From CAYNFH01 sp964396385 (lineage in GTDB: Bacteria > Armatimonadota > Chthonomonadetes > Chthonomonadales > CAJBBX01), in the NCBI GenBank assembly GCA_964396385.1, contig CAYNFH010000095.1, positions 1 to 23,449 on the forward strand: a DNA stretch of 23,449 nt. Direction: 5' to 3'. The notes under the pieces are model-generated. The model worked only from the letters and a program-made list of their open reading frames with translations. It ran no database searches and was not told where the DNA came from. A program made the translations under genes and the position numbers. The first letter of the stretch is position 1, and the number at the start of each line of letters is the position of its first letter. Below, piece after piece: positions 1 to 6,394 of this stretch.

Positions 1-199
1 CGTTGGCGAGCAAGGCGACCACCAGCATCTCCACCAGCTCGTCCTGCCCCACGATGGCCTTGTGCATCTCGGCGAACAGCCGCTCGGCAGCGGCCGCAAC
101 GGCGGAGGACTGAGGGGGCGAGGGGGCGAGGGGGTGAGGGGGCGAAACCGGAATCGCCGTGTCGCCCCATCCCCGCGTCGCCGCGTCCTGTGGCATCAT
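1..199 (-). CDS. MoxR-family AAA+ ATPase, N-terminus only (runs off window)
   Basis: This is the first ~66 residues of a minus-strand gene cut by the left edge. Around residues 44-65 it reads MHKAIVGQDELVEMLVVALL, the conserved entry of MoxR ATPases (V-G-Q-x-E/D-L-V-E) just before the Walker A region, which lies outside the window. MoxR proteins act as chaperone-like AAA+ ATPases, usually with von Willebrand A or DUF58 partners. The start ATG at 199-197 follows the TGA of the upstream DUF4350 gene by one base, so the two are almost certainly co-translated; DUF4350, DUF58 and MoxR genes commonly cluster. Residues ~19-29 (proline-rich, PPSPALPHPPS) are encoded by an 8-base tandem repeat and are probably an added, unstructured stretch. 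An ATG at 196-194 is an alternative start. Confidence 0.78.
   Translation of the reverse strand, partial: MMPQDAATRGWGDTAIPVSPPHPLAPSPPQSSAVAAAAERLFAEMHKAIVGQDELVEMLVVALLAN
113..147. repeat. 8-base tandem repeat (GAGGGGGC-type) inside the moxR 5' end
   Basis: About four imperfect units of GAGGGGGC lie in tandem. On the minus strand they are read in frame as a Pro/Ser/Ala/Leu stretch near the MoxR N-terminus. Both orientations of this unit are free of stop codons. It belongs to the set of 7-8 base repeats scattered through this window. Confidence 0.75.
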
Positions 200-200
200 G

Positions 201-1382
201 TCATGCGATTCGGACAAGGTCCGCTTTCCTCCGGAACTCTTCAATCTGGCGCGCGAGGCGCAGCATCTCGGACTCCGCCACTTGATCGCCATGGGCGATG
301 CGGTCACAGCGGGTCAGCAGGTCCCGCAACGCGCCACCGTCCAGCCCGAACCGGCGGGCGGCCATCTCGGCCACGCGCTCCGGCGGTGCCCCCGGCGGCG
401 CGTCGATGCGCTGCACCAGGTCCCGCAAGAAGGCGTTATAGACCGCCTCCACCGCGATCCCGCCCGCGCCCGCGCGGCGGTAGAGCCCCGCCATGGAGCT
501 GATGTACTCTGTGCTGGGCCGGTAGGTGGGTGTGGGAAGCTCCTTGGCCGTGCCAAAGCGGCGGTTGGCGTTGTAGATGACCAGCAGCAGGAAGAACAGC
601 AGATACCACCCTATTGCCCGCCCGGTAGGCCCGATGGCGCGCCAGAGTGAACGGCCCTCCATCTCCGTGCCGTAGCCCTGGTGGTACTCGTCGAACAGAA
701 CGCCGGCTCGGGATCTGTGGACCTGCGCGATGTTGGTGAAGAAAACGGCATTGTCCGCGGCGGTGAGGTGCGCGTTATCCGCACCCAACCCCTCGCTGGC
801 GACAATGATCGTGCCCCGTCCCCGCTTCCACACGACGGCGTAGCCGCCCAGCGAATCCGAGAGCAGGACGTGCTGGTCGCGCTTCTTATGTGGCTCAATT
901 CGGAGAGAGCCGTCCACGTGCAGCCGCTCAACGTCCCGCATATAGGGGGAGGAGGGATCCTTCGGCTGGACGTCCGCGGGCCGCGCGGGCTCTGCCTTCA
1001 GCACCACTCTATCCACTGGCAGGTCGTTCTGGCCGCGCCCGAACGCGTCGTCCGCCGCGAGCACCAGCACCGCGCCCCCCTGCTCCACCCACCTCCAGAG
1101 CGCGGCGCTCTCGTCCGGTCTCGGCGCTCGCTCCATCGGCTCGGCCATTACCAGGAGGCCGGTCTGGGACAGGGCGGTAAAGTCGCGCTCCCAGCGGTGG
1201 ACCTCCAGTCCCTGCGCACCTAGAAGCTGGTATAGCCCGGCCAGCCCCTCGCCCAGATAGCTGTAGGTGGTGGGCTGCTGGCGCCGCTCCGCCTCCACGT
1301 CCCTGCGCGAGAAGTAGGCGGTTGCCACTACGAAGATGAGCAGCAGGACACACAGTACCCAGCCCTCTCGTCCCTTCCGCAT
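201..1382 (-). CDS. DUF4350 domain membrane protein
   Basis: A 393-residue protein with an N-terminal membrane segment (residues ~8-24, VLCVLLLIFVVATAYF), an extracytoplasmic DUF4350-like domain (residues ~35-220) and a second membrane helix around residues 255-272 (WYLLFFLLLVIYN), followed by a basic cytoplasmic tail of ~115 residues. The domain starts with the typical Y-L-G-E-G-L-A-G-L-Y-Q-L-L-G segment and has a G-A-V-L-V-L-A strand, as in GATase-like DUF4350 folds. Proteins of this type sit in MoxR/DUF58/DUF4129 clusters whose function is unresolved; an envelope or sporulation-like role is often guessed. I chose the ATG at 1382 because an upstream in-frame ATG at 1469 would overlap the divergent gene and its promoter and would put ~30 polar residues before the membrane helix. 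The moxR start follows its stop by one base. Confidence 0.78.
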   Translation of the reverse strand: MRKGREGWVLCVLLLIFVVATAYFSRRDVEAERRQQPTTYSYLGEGLAGLYQLLGAQGLEVHRWERDFTALSQTGLLVMAEPMERAPRPDESAALWRWVEQGGAVLVLAADDAFGRGQNDLPVDRVVLKAEPARPADVQPKDPSSPYMRDVERLHVDGSLRIEPHKKRDQHVLLSDSLGGYAVVWKRGRGTIIVASEGLGADNAHLTAADNAVFFTNIAQVHRSRAGVLFDEYHQGYGTEMEGRSLWRAIGPTGRAIGWYLLFFLLLVIYNANRRFGTAKELPTPTYRPSTEYISSMAGLYRRAGAGGIAVEAVYNAFLRDLVQRIDAPPGAPPERVAEMAARRFGLDGGALRDLLTRCDRIAHGDQVAESEMLRLARQIEEFRRKADLVRIA

Positions 1383-1413
1383 GGGGCGTATGGTACCACA
1401 TAGGGAATCCCGT

Positions 1414-1443
1414 TTGACAAACCCGCGGCGGCGTGACCATACT
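1414..1443 (+). promoter_or_regulatory. Putative sigma70-type promoter for the helicase pair
   Basis: TTGACA (1414-1419), an 18-base spacer and CATACT (1438-1443, 4 of 6 matches to TATAAT). Transcription would begin near 1450, with a GTGAGG ribosome binding site at 1452-1457 ten bases before the ATG at 1468. It lies in the short gap between divergent genes, which is where a promoter is expected. Confidence 0.5.
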
Positions 1444-1467
1444 GAAGGTTCGTGAGGTTTGCCTGCC

Positions 1468-3702
1468 ATGTCCTACGCGGATCTCCTCTATAGACTGCCC
1501 GCCGACCGGCTGCGCCAGATCGTGCGGAGGCGGGCACCCACCCTCCGGAGCGTCCCCCGCATCTCCGACAAACGGGAGCTGGCCAACTTCCTCTCCAGCG
1601 CCCTGTGTCACTACACCTCCGTCGTCCGCGCCATTGAAGACACCACCCTGCCGGAGCTCCGGGTACTGGTAGCGGTTGTGGCGCGCGGCGGCGACGTCCC
1701 CTTCAGTGAGCTGGTGAAGGTGGTCGGCGCGGAGAAGGAGGCGGCGCTGGCTCAAACCATCGACGGGCTGGAGCTGAGCGGGCTGGCCCTCTGGGATCGG
1801 CTACGGACCGAGCCGCACGTGTTTGTGCCCAAGGCGGTGCGGGACGAGGTTACGCTGCCTCCGTCGCTCCGCCATCCGCTGCACTCCGTCCTGGAGAAGT
1901 ATGACGTCCCCACGCTTTCCAGAATATGCGAGAACCTGGGGCTGTCTGCGGTGGCAGCGCCTGTCCGCGCTCCTCGCGTAACCGCCATTACCCGGGAAGT
2001 CACCGACCCTGAGAGGTTCCGGCAGCATCTCGAGCGGCTGTCAGAGGAGGCGCAGCGGGTGTTCTCGTTCCTGGTGGAGAGGGGCGGGGCGGCCTACGTC
2101 CAGGAGATCGCCTTCCGCATGGACGCGCGCCGGCGCAGCCAGCTCATGACGTCCGGCTGGCCCACGCAGTGGGCGGTGGGCAAACCGCGCAATGGAGTAG
2201 AGGAGCTGCTCGGCAGCGCCATGGCTGTGCTGGACGTGGAAGAGGGCTGGGGGCGCTGGCAGCTCGTGATCCCAATCGAGGTGCTGGACGCGGCTGTCGG
2301 GTTCTCGCCTTATGGCGAATTGGTCCCGGACCCGCCTCCCTGGCAGACGACTCCGGCGGGAGGCGCCGCGCCCCAGAGCCACGACTCACTGATTCGGGAC
2401 ATTGCTTTCCTGCTGGGATTCCTGGGACGGACCGAGGCGGCTCGCACCGGAACCGGCAATATCCATCGGAATGCGCTCAAGGCCCTGGCGCGGGGCTTAA
2501 CCGTGCCCACGGTTCGGTACGCGGAGTTCGTCTACGCGGTGTCTCGAGATGCCGGCCTTATCGCGCCCAAAGGCCGCAAAGGATTGTACGACGCGGGGCC
2601 CCGCGCCCGGAGCTGGCTGAATGAGCCGGAAGACGCCGAGCTCAAGGCGCTCTACGACGCGTGGCGCGGGCGGGTCTCCTGGGCGGAGCCCTACTCCGAG
2701 CCGCTGGCCGACGGCCGCACGTACCGCGACAGCACCTGCGTAGCGGCCTTACGCGAGTCGGCGCTCACGCTGCTCACAGACCTTGCGCAGGAGCGGCCGG
2801 CCGAGCTGGCCTCGTTTGAGTCGCTCGCGGCGCGCGGGGCGTACCGCTGGTGGAGCAGGTTCAGGTTTGGCAATGCGGCAGACGATGAAGAAGACGAGGA
2901 GACGCCCGCGGAAGTGGTCTCCTCCAATGTCGAGGCGATGCGCCGCATCTGTGCGGAGAGCCTCTTCTGGCTGGGGCTGACGGAGGTGGTCCGCGGCGTC
3001 GGCGGCACGGCTACGCACGTGCGCCTCTCGCCCAGGGGACGGCTGCAGCTCCTGGGGGAGCCCACCCCGGAGGCGCCCCCGCCACCGGAGGCGTTCGTTC
3101 TCCAGCCGAACCTGGAGATCTACGCTCCACCCAACCTTCCCGCCCGGATCCTTCACCGGCTCTTCCGCCTGGCGGAGCCTACCGGCTCCGGGATGCTCGC
3201 CCTCTCCAAGGACTCCCTTCGCCGCGCGCTGGACCGTGGAGAGAACGCTACCAGCCTGCTCAAGTTCTTCAAGCAGCATTCGCAGACAGGCGTGCCTCAG
3301 AACGTGGAGTACCTCATCAAGGAGGTGGGAGGACGGCACGGCCACATCAAGATCGGGCAGGCGGGTCTCTACCTGCAGGTGAGCGACCCGGTGCTGCTCA
3401 AGGAGCTGAAGGCGCACAAGGGGCTGAAGATACATTTCCGCGAGGACCTGGCGGACACGGTCGCCCTTATCACGGGGGATAGCGTAGACGCCGTCCTGCG
3501 CCAGTTGCGTCAGGTGGGATACTTCCCTGTGGCCTCGGACGATAAGGCGGAGGACGCCGGACGCGCGCGTTCCCACTACAAAGGCGATGAAGAGGACGAC
3601 TGGGACATCCCTTCCGGAAGCTGGTACCCCGCCCCAACCCGCTCCGCCGTCGACCTGGAGTCGAGGATAGATTGGAAAGCGATAGAGAAGGTTGAAGGTT
3701 GA
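1468..3702 (+). CDS. Helicase-associated domain protein, partner of XPB-like helicase
   Basis: A 744-residue soluble protein encoded directly before an XPB-type helicase. Its C-terminal third (residues ~545-700) matches the helicase-associated (Helicase_C_3 type) domain: FVLQPNLEIYAPPNLP, then a serine/arginine segment (SKDSLRRALDRG), then VPQNVEYLIKEVGGRHGHIKIG. The N-terminal region (residues ~1-250) looks like winged-helix repeats (LPADRLRQIVRRR...LPELRVLVAVVARGGDVPFSELVKVV). The same gene order exists in Mycobacterium (Rv0862c next to the ERCC3/XPB homologue Rv0861c), which supports a role as a regulator or DNA-binding partner of the helicase; the biochemical role is unknown. ATG 1468 is preferred over the TTG at 1459 because of spacing from GAGG. 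The last residues (KVEG) and the TGA are formed by a TTGAAGG repeat array, so the native C-terminus may have been replaced. Confidence 0.8.
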   Translation: MSYADLLYRLPADRLRQIVRRRAPTLRSVPRISDKRELANFLSSALCHYTSVVRAIEDTTLPELRVLVAVVARGGDVPFSELVKVVGAEKEAALAQTIDGLELSGLALWDRLRTEPHVFVPKAVRDEVTLPPSLRHPLHSVLEKYDVPTLSRICENLGLSAVAAPVRAPRVTAITREVTDPERFRQHLERLSEEAQRVFSFLVERGGAAYVQEIAFRMDARRRSQLMTSGWPTQWAVGKPRNGVEELLGSAMAVLDVEEGWGRWQLVIPIEVLDAAVGFSPYGELVPDPPPWQTTPAGGAAPQSHDSLIRDIAFLLGFLGRTEAARTGTGNIHRNALKALARGLTVPTVRYAEFVYAVSRDAGLIAPKGRKGLYDAGPRARSWLNEPEDAELKALYDAWRGRVSWAEPYSEPLADGRTYRDSTCVAALRESALTLLTDLAQERPAELASFESLAARGAYRWWSRFRFGNAADDEEDEETPAEVVSSNVEAMRRICAESLFWLGLTEVVRGVGGTATHVRLSPRGRLQLLGEPTPEAPPPPEAFVLQPNLEIYAPPNLPARILHRLFRLAEPTGSGMLALSKDSLRRALDRGENATSLLKFFKQHSQTGVPQNVEYLIKEVGGRHGHIKIGQAGLYLQVSDPVLLKELKAHKGLKIHFREDLADTVALITGDSVDAVLRQLRQVGYFPVASDDKAEDAGRARSHYKGDEEDDWDIPSGSWYPAPTRSAVDLESRIDWKAIEKVEG

Positions 3703-3808
3703 AGGTTGAAAGTAGGCCTTACAAGGCGGGCTAATCTCCCTCTGAGGCTGCTTCTGAGGTAACAAGCACCGCTAGGGCTCCGGCCTTCAACCTTCAACCT
3801 TCAACCCT
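3688..3808. repeat. Inverted pair of heptamer arrays (GGTTGAA), hairpin element
   Basis: Three GGTTGAA units at 3690-3710 face three complementary TTCAACC units at 3786-3806, giving a perfect 21-bp stem around a 75-base loop. The left arm supplies the stop codon of the upstream gene, and the right arm ends 7 bases before the AGGAG ribosome binding site of the helicase gene. A stem this long in the transcript could affect coupling between the two genes. Confidence 0.9.
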
Positions 3809-3825
3809 CAGCCAGGAGTTCTCCC

Positions 3826-5664
3826 TTGTACAACCCCCAGAACCCACTTATTGTTCAGTCTGACCGGACGCTGCTGCTGGAGGTAGACAATCCTCGCGCC
3901 GAGGAGTGCCGAGACCGGCTCGCCATCTTTTGCGACCTGGTGAAGAGCCCGGAGCACATCCACACCTACCGCATGTCTCCGCTCTCCCTCTGGAATGCGC
4001 GGGCGGCCGGCATGACGGCCCCGGAGATGGAGGCCACGCTCCAGGAGTTCGCCAAATACGACGTGCCGGGCAACGTCCTGACGGACTTGCGCGAGTACGT
4101 CGGCCGCTACGGACGCCTCAAGCTGCGCCGCGAAGGATCAGCACTGGTCCTGCAGGCGGACGATCCCATCCTGATGCTGGAGGTGGTGAACCACCGCTCG
4201 GTCAAACCCTTCATCCGGCGGCAACTGGATGATCGGACCATCGAGGTGCCGCTCATCGAGCGGGGCCGCATCAAGCAGGCGCTCCTCAAGATCGGATTTC
4301 CCGTAGAGGACCTCGCCGGTTACACCCCCGGCGACAAAGTGGAGTTCCGCATGCGGGACTTCACGCTCTCCGGAGCCCTGTATCACCCCCGCGATTACCA
4401 GCGGGAGGCGGCGGACACCTTCTGGGCGGGCGGCTCCGTGCATGGCGGCAGCGGAGCGCTGGTCCTCCCGTGCGGCGCCGGAAAGACCATCATCGGCATG
4501 GAGTGCATGGCGCGCGCGCAGATGAAGACCCTCATCATCGTGACCGGCATAACCGCGGCGCGCCAATGGAAGCGGGAGCTCTTGGACAAGACCACTCTCA
4601 CGGAGGACCAGATAGGCGAGTACAGCGGCGACAACAAGGAGATCCGCCCGGTTACTATCGCCACATACCAGATCCTAACGGCGAGGCGGCAGCCAACGAA
4701 CGGCGCTCCGAAGTCCGAAGTCCGAAGTTCGGGATCCGCTCTCACGACTCACGACTCACGACTCTCGACTCCTCCTTCTGGTCTCACGACTCACGACTCA
4801 CGACTCACGACTCTGGAATCACCCTCTCAGGAGCTTGGCGAGCAGGAAGGCTTCCTCCACCTGGGCCTGTTCGATAAACAGAACTGGGGGCTCATCATCT
4901 ACGACGAGGTCCACCTGCTTCCCGCGCCGGTGTTCCGCGTCACCGCGGAGATACAGGCCAAGCGCCGGCTGGGGCTCACCGCCACACTGGTGCGGGAGGA
5001 CGGGCGGGAAGATGACGTGTTCTCGCTGATAGGCCCCAAGAAGTACGACGCGCCCTGGAAGGAGCTGGAGAAGGAGGGCTGGATCGCCACCGCGCTCTGT
5101 ACGGAGATCCGGGTCCCGATGGACGAGGACTTCCGGCTGGAGTACGCCATCGCGGACCGGCGGGAGAAGTACCGAATCGCCGCCACCAACCCGCGCAAGG
5201 AGGAGGTGGTGTGGGCGCTGCTCCGCAAGCATCGCGATGATAATGTGCTCATCATCGGCCAGTACCTGGATCAGCTTCAGAAGATAGCGGATGCCGTAGG
5301 GGCTCCGGTTATCACCGGCAAGACCGCGCAGCGCGAGCGCGAGAAGCTGTATGCGCAGTTCAAGTCCGGAGAGTGGAAGCGGCTCGTGGTCTCCAAGGTC
5401 GCCAACTTCTCCATCGACCTGCCGGACGCCAACGTAGCCATCCAGGTGTCCGGCACGTTCGGATCGCGCCAGGAAGAGGCGCAACGGTTGGGTCGCATCC
5501 TCCGCCCCAAGAGCGATGGGGGCATGGCCCACTTCTACACCCTCGTTACCCGCGACACCAACGACCAGGAATTCTCCGTCCACCGCCAGCTCTTCCTAAC
5601 CGAGCAGGGCTACAGCTACGAAATCGTGGACATGGACCAGGCGTTGGAGTGGGGCAAAATCTGA
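3826..5664 (+). CDS. XPB/ERCC3-type superfamily 2 DNA helicase
   Basis: A 612-residue 3'-5' DNA helicase of the XPB family. An N-terminal damage-recognition-like region (residues ~1-180) precedes the helicase core: Walker A LPCGAGKT (residue ~219), the DEVH box IIYDEVHLLPAP (Asp ~360), motif III LGLTATLVREDGRE with the RED triad typical of XPB, and motif VI QRLGRILRPK (residue ~553). Bacterial and archaeal XPBs act in DNA unwinding and probably repair. The start is a TTG with AGGAG (3814-3818) seven bases upstream; no ATG fits. Residues ~290-342, between the ATIATYQ segment and the DEVH box, are not part of the usual family sequence. They come from tandem heptamers (LTTHDSR repeats) and lengthen the protein to 612 from the usual ~550. 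The insertion sits in a variable surface loop, so activity is probably retained. Confidence 0.92.
   Translation: MYNPQNPLIVQSDRTLLLEVDNPRAEECRDRLAIFCDLVKSPEHIHTYRMSPLSLWNARAAGMTAPEMEATLQEFAKYDVPGNVLTDLREYVGRYGRLKLRREGSALVLQADDPILMLEVVNHRSVKPFIRRQLDDRTIEVPLIERGRIKQALLKIGFPVEDLAGYTPGDKVEFRMRDFTLSGALYHPRDYQREAADTFWAGGSVHGGSGALVLPCGAGKTIIGMECMARAQMKTLIIVTGITAARQWKRELLDKTTLTEDQIGEYSGDNKEIRPVTIATYQILTARRQPTNGAPKSEVRSSGSALTTHDSRLSTPPSGLTTHDSRLTTLESPSQELGEQEGFLHLGLFDKQNWGLIIYDEVHLLPAPVFRVTAEIQAKRRLGLTATLVREDGREDDVFSLIGPKKYDAPWKELEKEGWIATALCTEIRVPMDEDFRLEYAIADRREKYRIAATNPRKEEVVWALLRKHRDDNVLIIGQYLDQLQKIADAVGAPVITGKTAQREREKLYAQFKSGEWKRLVVSKVANFSIDLPDANVAIQVSGTFGSRQEEAQRLGRILRPKSDGGMAHFYTLVTRDTNDQEFSVHRQLFLTEQGYSYEIVDMDQALEWGKI
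4707..4811. repeat. Composite heptamer arrays inside the XPB helicase gene
   Basis: Three perfect TCCGAAG units (4707-4727), then three CTCACGA units plus one CTCTCGA (4741-4768), then four more CTCACGA units (4783-4810). All are read in frame with the helicase. In this orientation neither unit creates a stop codon in any frame; the reverse of CTCACGA would contain TGA. Confidence 0.95.
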
Positions 5665-5737
5665 CCGCAAATCCCGCATCCCTCACAGCAAACTTCCTCT
5701 GTAGCGCCGCCAGAATCCGGGGTGGACGGTTTCACTC

Positions 5738-5850
5738 CGCCTCCGACAAGGGCAAACCGGCTGTAAAGCCGGGACGCAAAGCCACGGGCCTCCGCCTGAA
5801 GCCGCTGACAAGCCGCTGTAAGCCGAGGTAGCCGGGCCGCCGAACAGGCG
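5738..5850 (+). promoter_or_regulatory. Cyclic di-GMP-I (GEMM) riboswitch aptamer, first of a tandem pair
   Basis: The class I core is present: AGGGCAAACC, a 4-bp stem capped by a GTAA tetraloop (GGCT-GTAA-AGCC), then GGGACGCAAAGCC and, after a variable stem, GAGGTAGCCGGG and CCGCCGAA. P1 closes as CGCCT (5738-5742) with AGGCG (5846-5850). The position equivalent to G20 of the V. cholerae Vc2 aptamer is G and the A47 position is A, which points to c-di-GMP rather than cGAMP. The variable stem holds a repeated AAGCCGCTG motif. It controls the downstream peptide and protease genes together with the second aptamer. No clear T-tract terminator follows. Confidence 0.9.
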
Positions 5851-5912
5851 TACCATCCCAGAGAGTGGACCACACTTCTCTCCTCGTCGGCCGGGATGAA
5901 GCTTTCCGTACT

Positions 5913-5940
5913 GCCGCAGGGCCTTCATGGGCCCTGCGGC
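5913..5940 (+). other. Strong hairpin between the two c-di-GMP aptamers
   Basis: An 11-bp GC-rich perfect stem, GCCGCAGGGCC (5913-5923) with GGCCCTGCGGC (5930-5940), loop TTCATG. There is no T-run after it, so it is not a canonical intrinsic terminator. It could be a spacer stem, a pause site or part of the first aptamer's expression platform. Confidence 0.55.
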
Positions 5941-5959
5941 GGGCATCACTTCCATCCTT

Positions 5960-6126
5960 CGCAATCGACAAAGGCAAACCGCTCGAAAGGGCGGGACGCA
6001 AAGCCACGGGCCTAAAGGACAGGCAACAGGGAAGAGGTTACAGGTTACAGGGTGCAGAATTCCGGCCCCTGTCACCTGTCCCCTGTAACCTGTAGCCTCC
6101 TACGGTCGCCGGGCTACCGAACTGCG
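5960..6126 (+). promoter_or_regulatory. Cyclic di-GMP-I (GEMM) riboswitch aptamer, second of the pair, with repeat insertion
   Basis: The same class I core appears again: AAGGCAAACC, GCTC-GAAA-GGGC stem and tetraloop, GGGACGCAAAGCC, CACGGGCCT, and a 3' part with GGTCGCCGGGCTACCGAA. P1 closes as CGCA (5960-5963) with TGCG (6123-6126). The G20 and A47 equivalents are both conserved, again pointing to c-di-GMP. The aptamer is about 55 bases longer than its partner because the variable stem contains an inverted GGTTACA/GGTGACA heptamer array (about 6017-6096). That part of class I aptamers tolerates length changes. The ribosome binding site of the next gene lies 9-17 bases downstream. Confidence 0.88.
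6017..6096. repeat. Inverted heptamer arrays (GGTTACA family) inside riboswitch stem
   Basis: GGTTACA twice (6036-6049) with degenerate units before it, a short spacer, then complementary CCTGTCA/CCTGTCC/CCTGTAA units (6068-6094). The arms can pair and would extend the variable stem of the second aptamer outward from the ligand site. Confidence 0.85.
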
Positions 6127-6134
6127 GCGATTAC

Positions 6135-6146
6135 GCGAAGGAGAAG
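6135..6146 (+). promoter_or_regulatory. Ribosome binding site with complementary masking sequence in the aptamer P1
   Basis: GCGAAGGA (6135-6142), which contains the AAGGAG Shine-Dalgarno, is perfectly complementary over 8 bases to TCCTTCGC (5955-5962). The latter overlaps the 5' strand of the second aptamer's P1 (5960-5963). The two pairings cannot form fully at once. Ligand-bound aptamer would keep P1 and leave the ribosome site free, predicting translation ON at high c-di-GMP. This is an inference from pairing only. Confidence 0.6.
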
Positions 6147-6150
6147 ACCC

Positions 6151-6381
6151 ATGGTACATGCGTACAGGGCAACTCACTCCAAACATGCGCGCACCCAGTC
6201 CAGCCACGGGCGGATTGTGGGCAGACGCATCTCACTCGCGCTGGCCCTTGGCGTCACGCTCGGAGGCCTCGCGCTGGGCTATGGCGCCTCGGGCGCCAAC
6301 TGGCCTGCACAGCGCACACAGACGGCCCATGCCGTGCGCAGAGGCGGGAACATCCTGTTCAATGCAGTATGGGGCTCCTAG
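6151..6381 (+). CDS. Small exported or anchored peptide ending in VWGS
   Basis: A 76-residue protein I do not recognise as a named family. AAGGAG lies eight bases before the ATG. Residues ~28-49 form a hydrophobic signal-like or membrane segment (RRISLALALGVTLGGLALGYG) after a basic N-terminus. The remaining tail ends in GGNILFNAVWGS, which resembles the N-x-V-W-G-S units at the C-terminus of the protease encoded next. The TAG stop (6379-6381) overlaps the ribosome binding site of the protease gene, so the two are translationally coupled and both lie under the c-di-GMP riboswitches. It could be a partner, substrate or surface component of the protease. A longer in-frame reading from 6052 is rejected because it would enter the aptamer. 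Confidence 0.65.
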   Translation: MVHAYRATHSKHARTQSSHGRIVGRRISLALALGVTLGGLALGYGASGANWPAQRTQTAHAVRRGGNILFNAVWGS

Positions 6382-6394
6382 GAAGCGAACAGCC

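Noticed and set aside
4707..4811. CRISPR array
   Set aside because: The repeats are 7 bases with no unique spacers between units, and they are read in frame inside a helicase; no cas genes are present.
5913..5940. Intrinsic terminator for the first riboswitch
   Set aside because: The stem is strong but no T-tract follows, so termination by this hairpin alone is not supported.
6052..6150. Longer start (6052) for the small VWGS peptide
   Set aside because: It would place coding sequence inside the repeat insertion and 3' half of the second aptamer; ATG 6151 has a proper ribosome site.
6158..6394. Longer N-terminus for the subtilisin from 6158
   Set aside because: The frame overlaps the small peptide gene and has no signal peptide; ATG 6395 has a ribosome site and a clear signal peptide.
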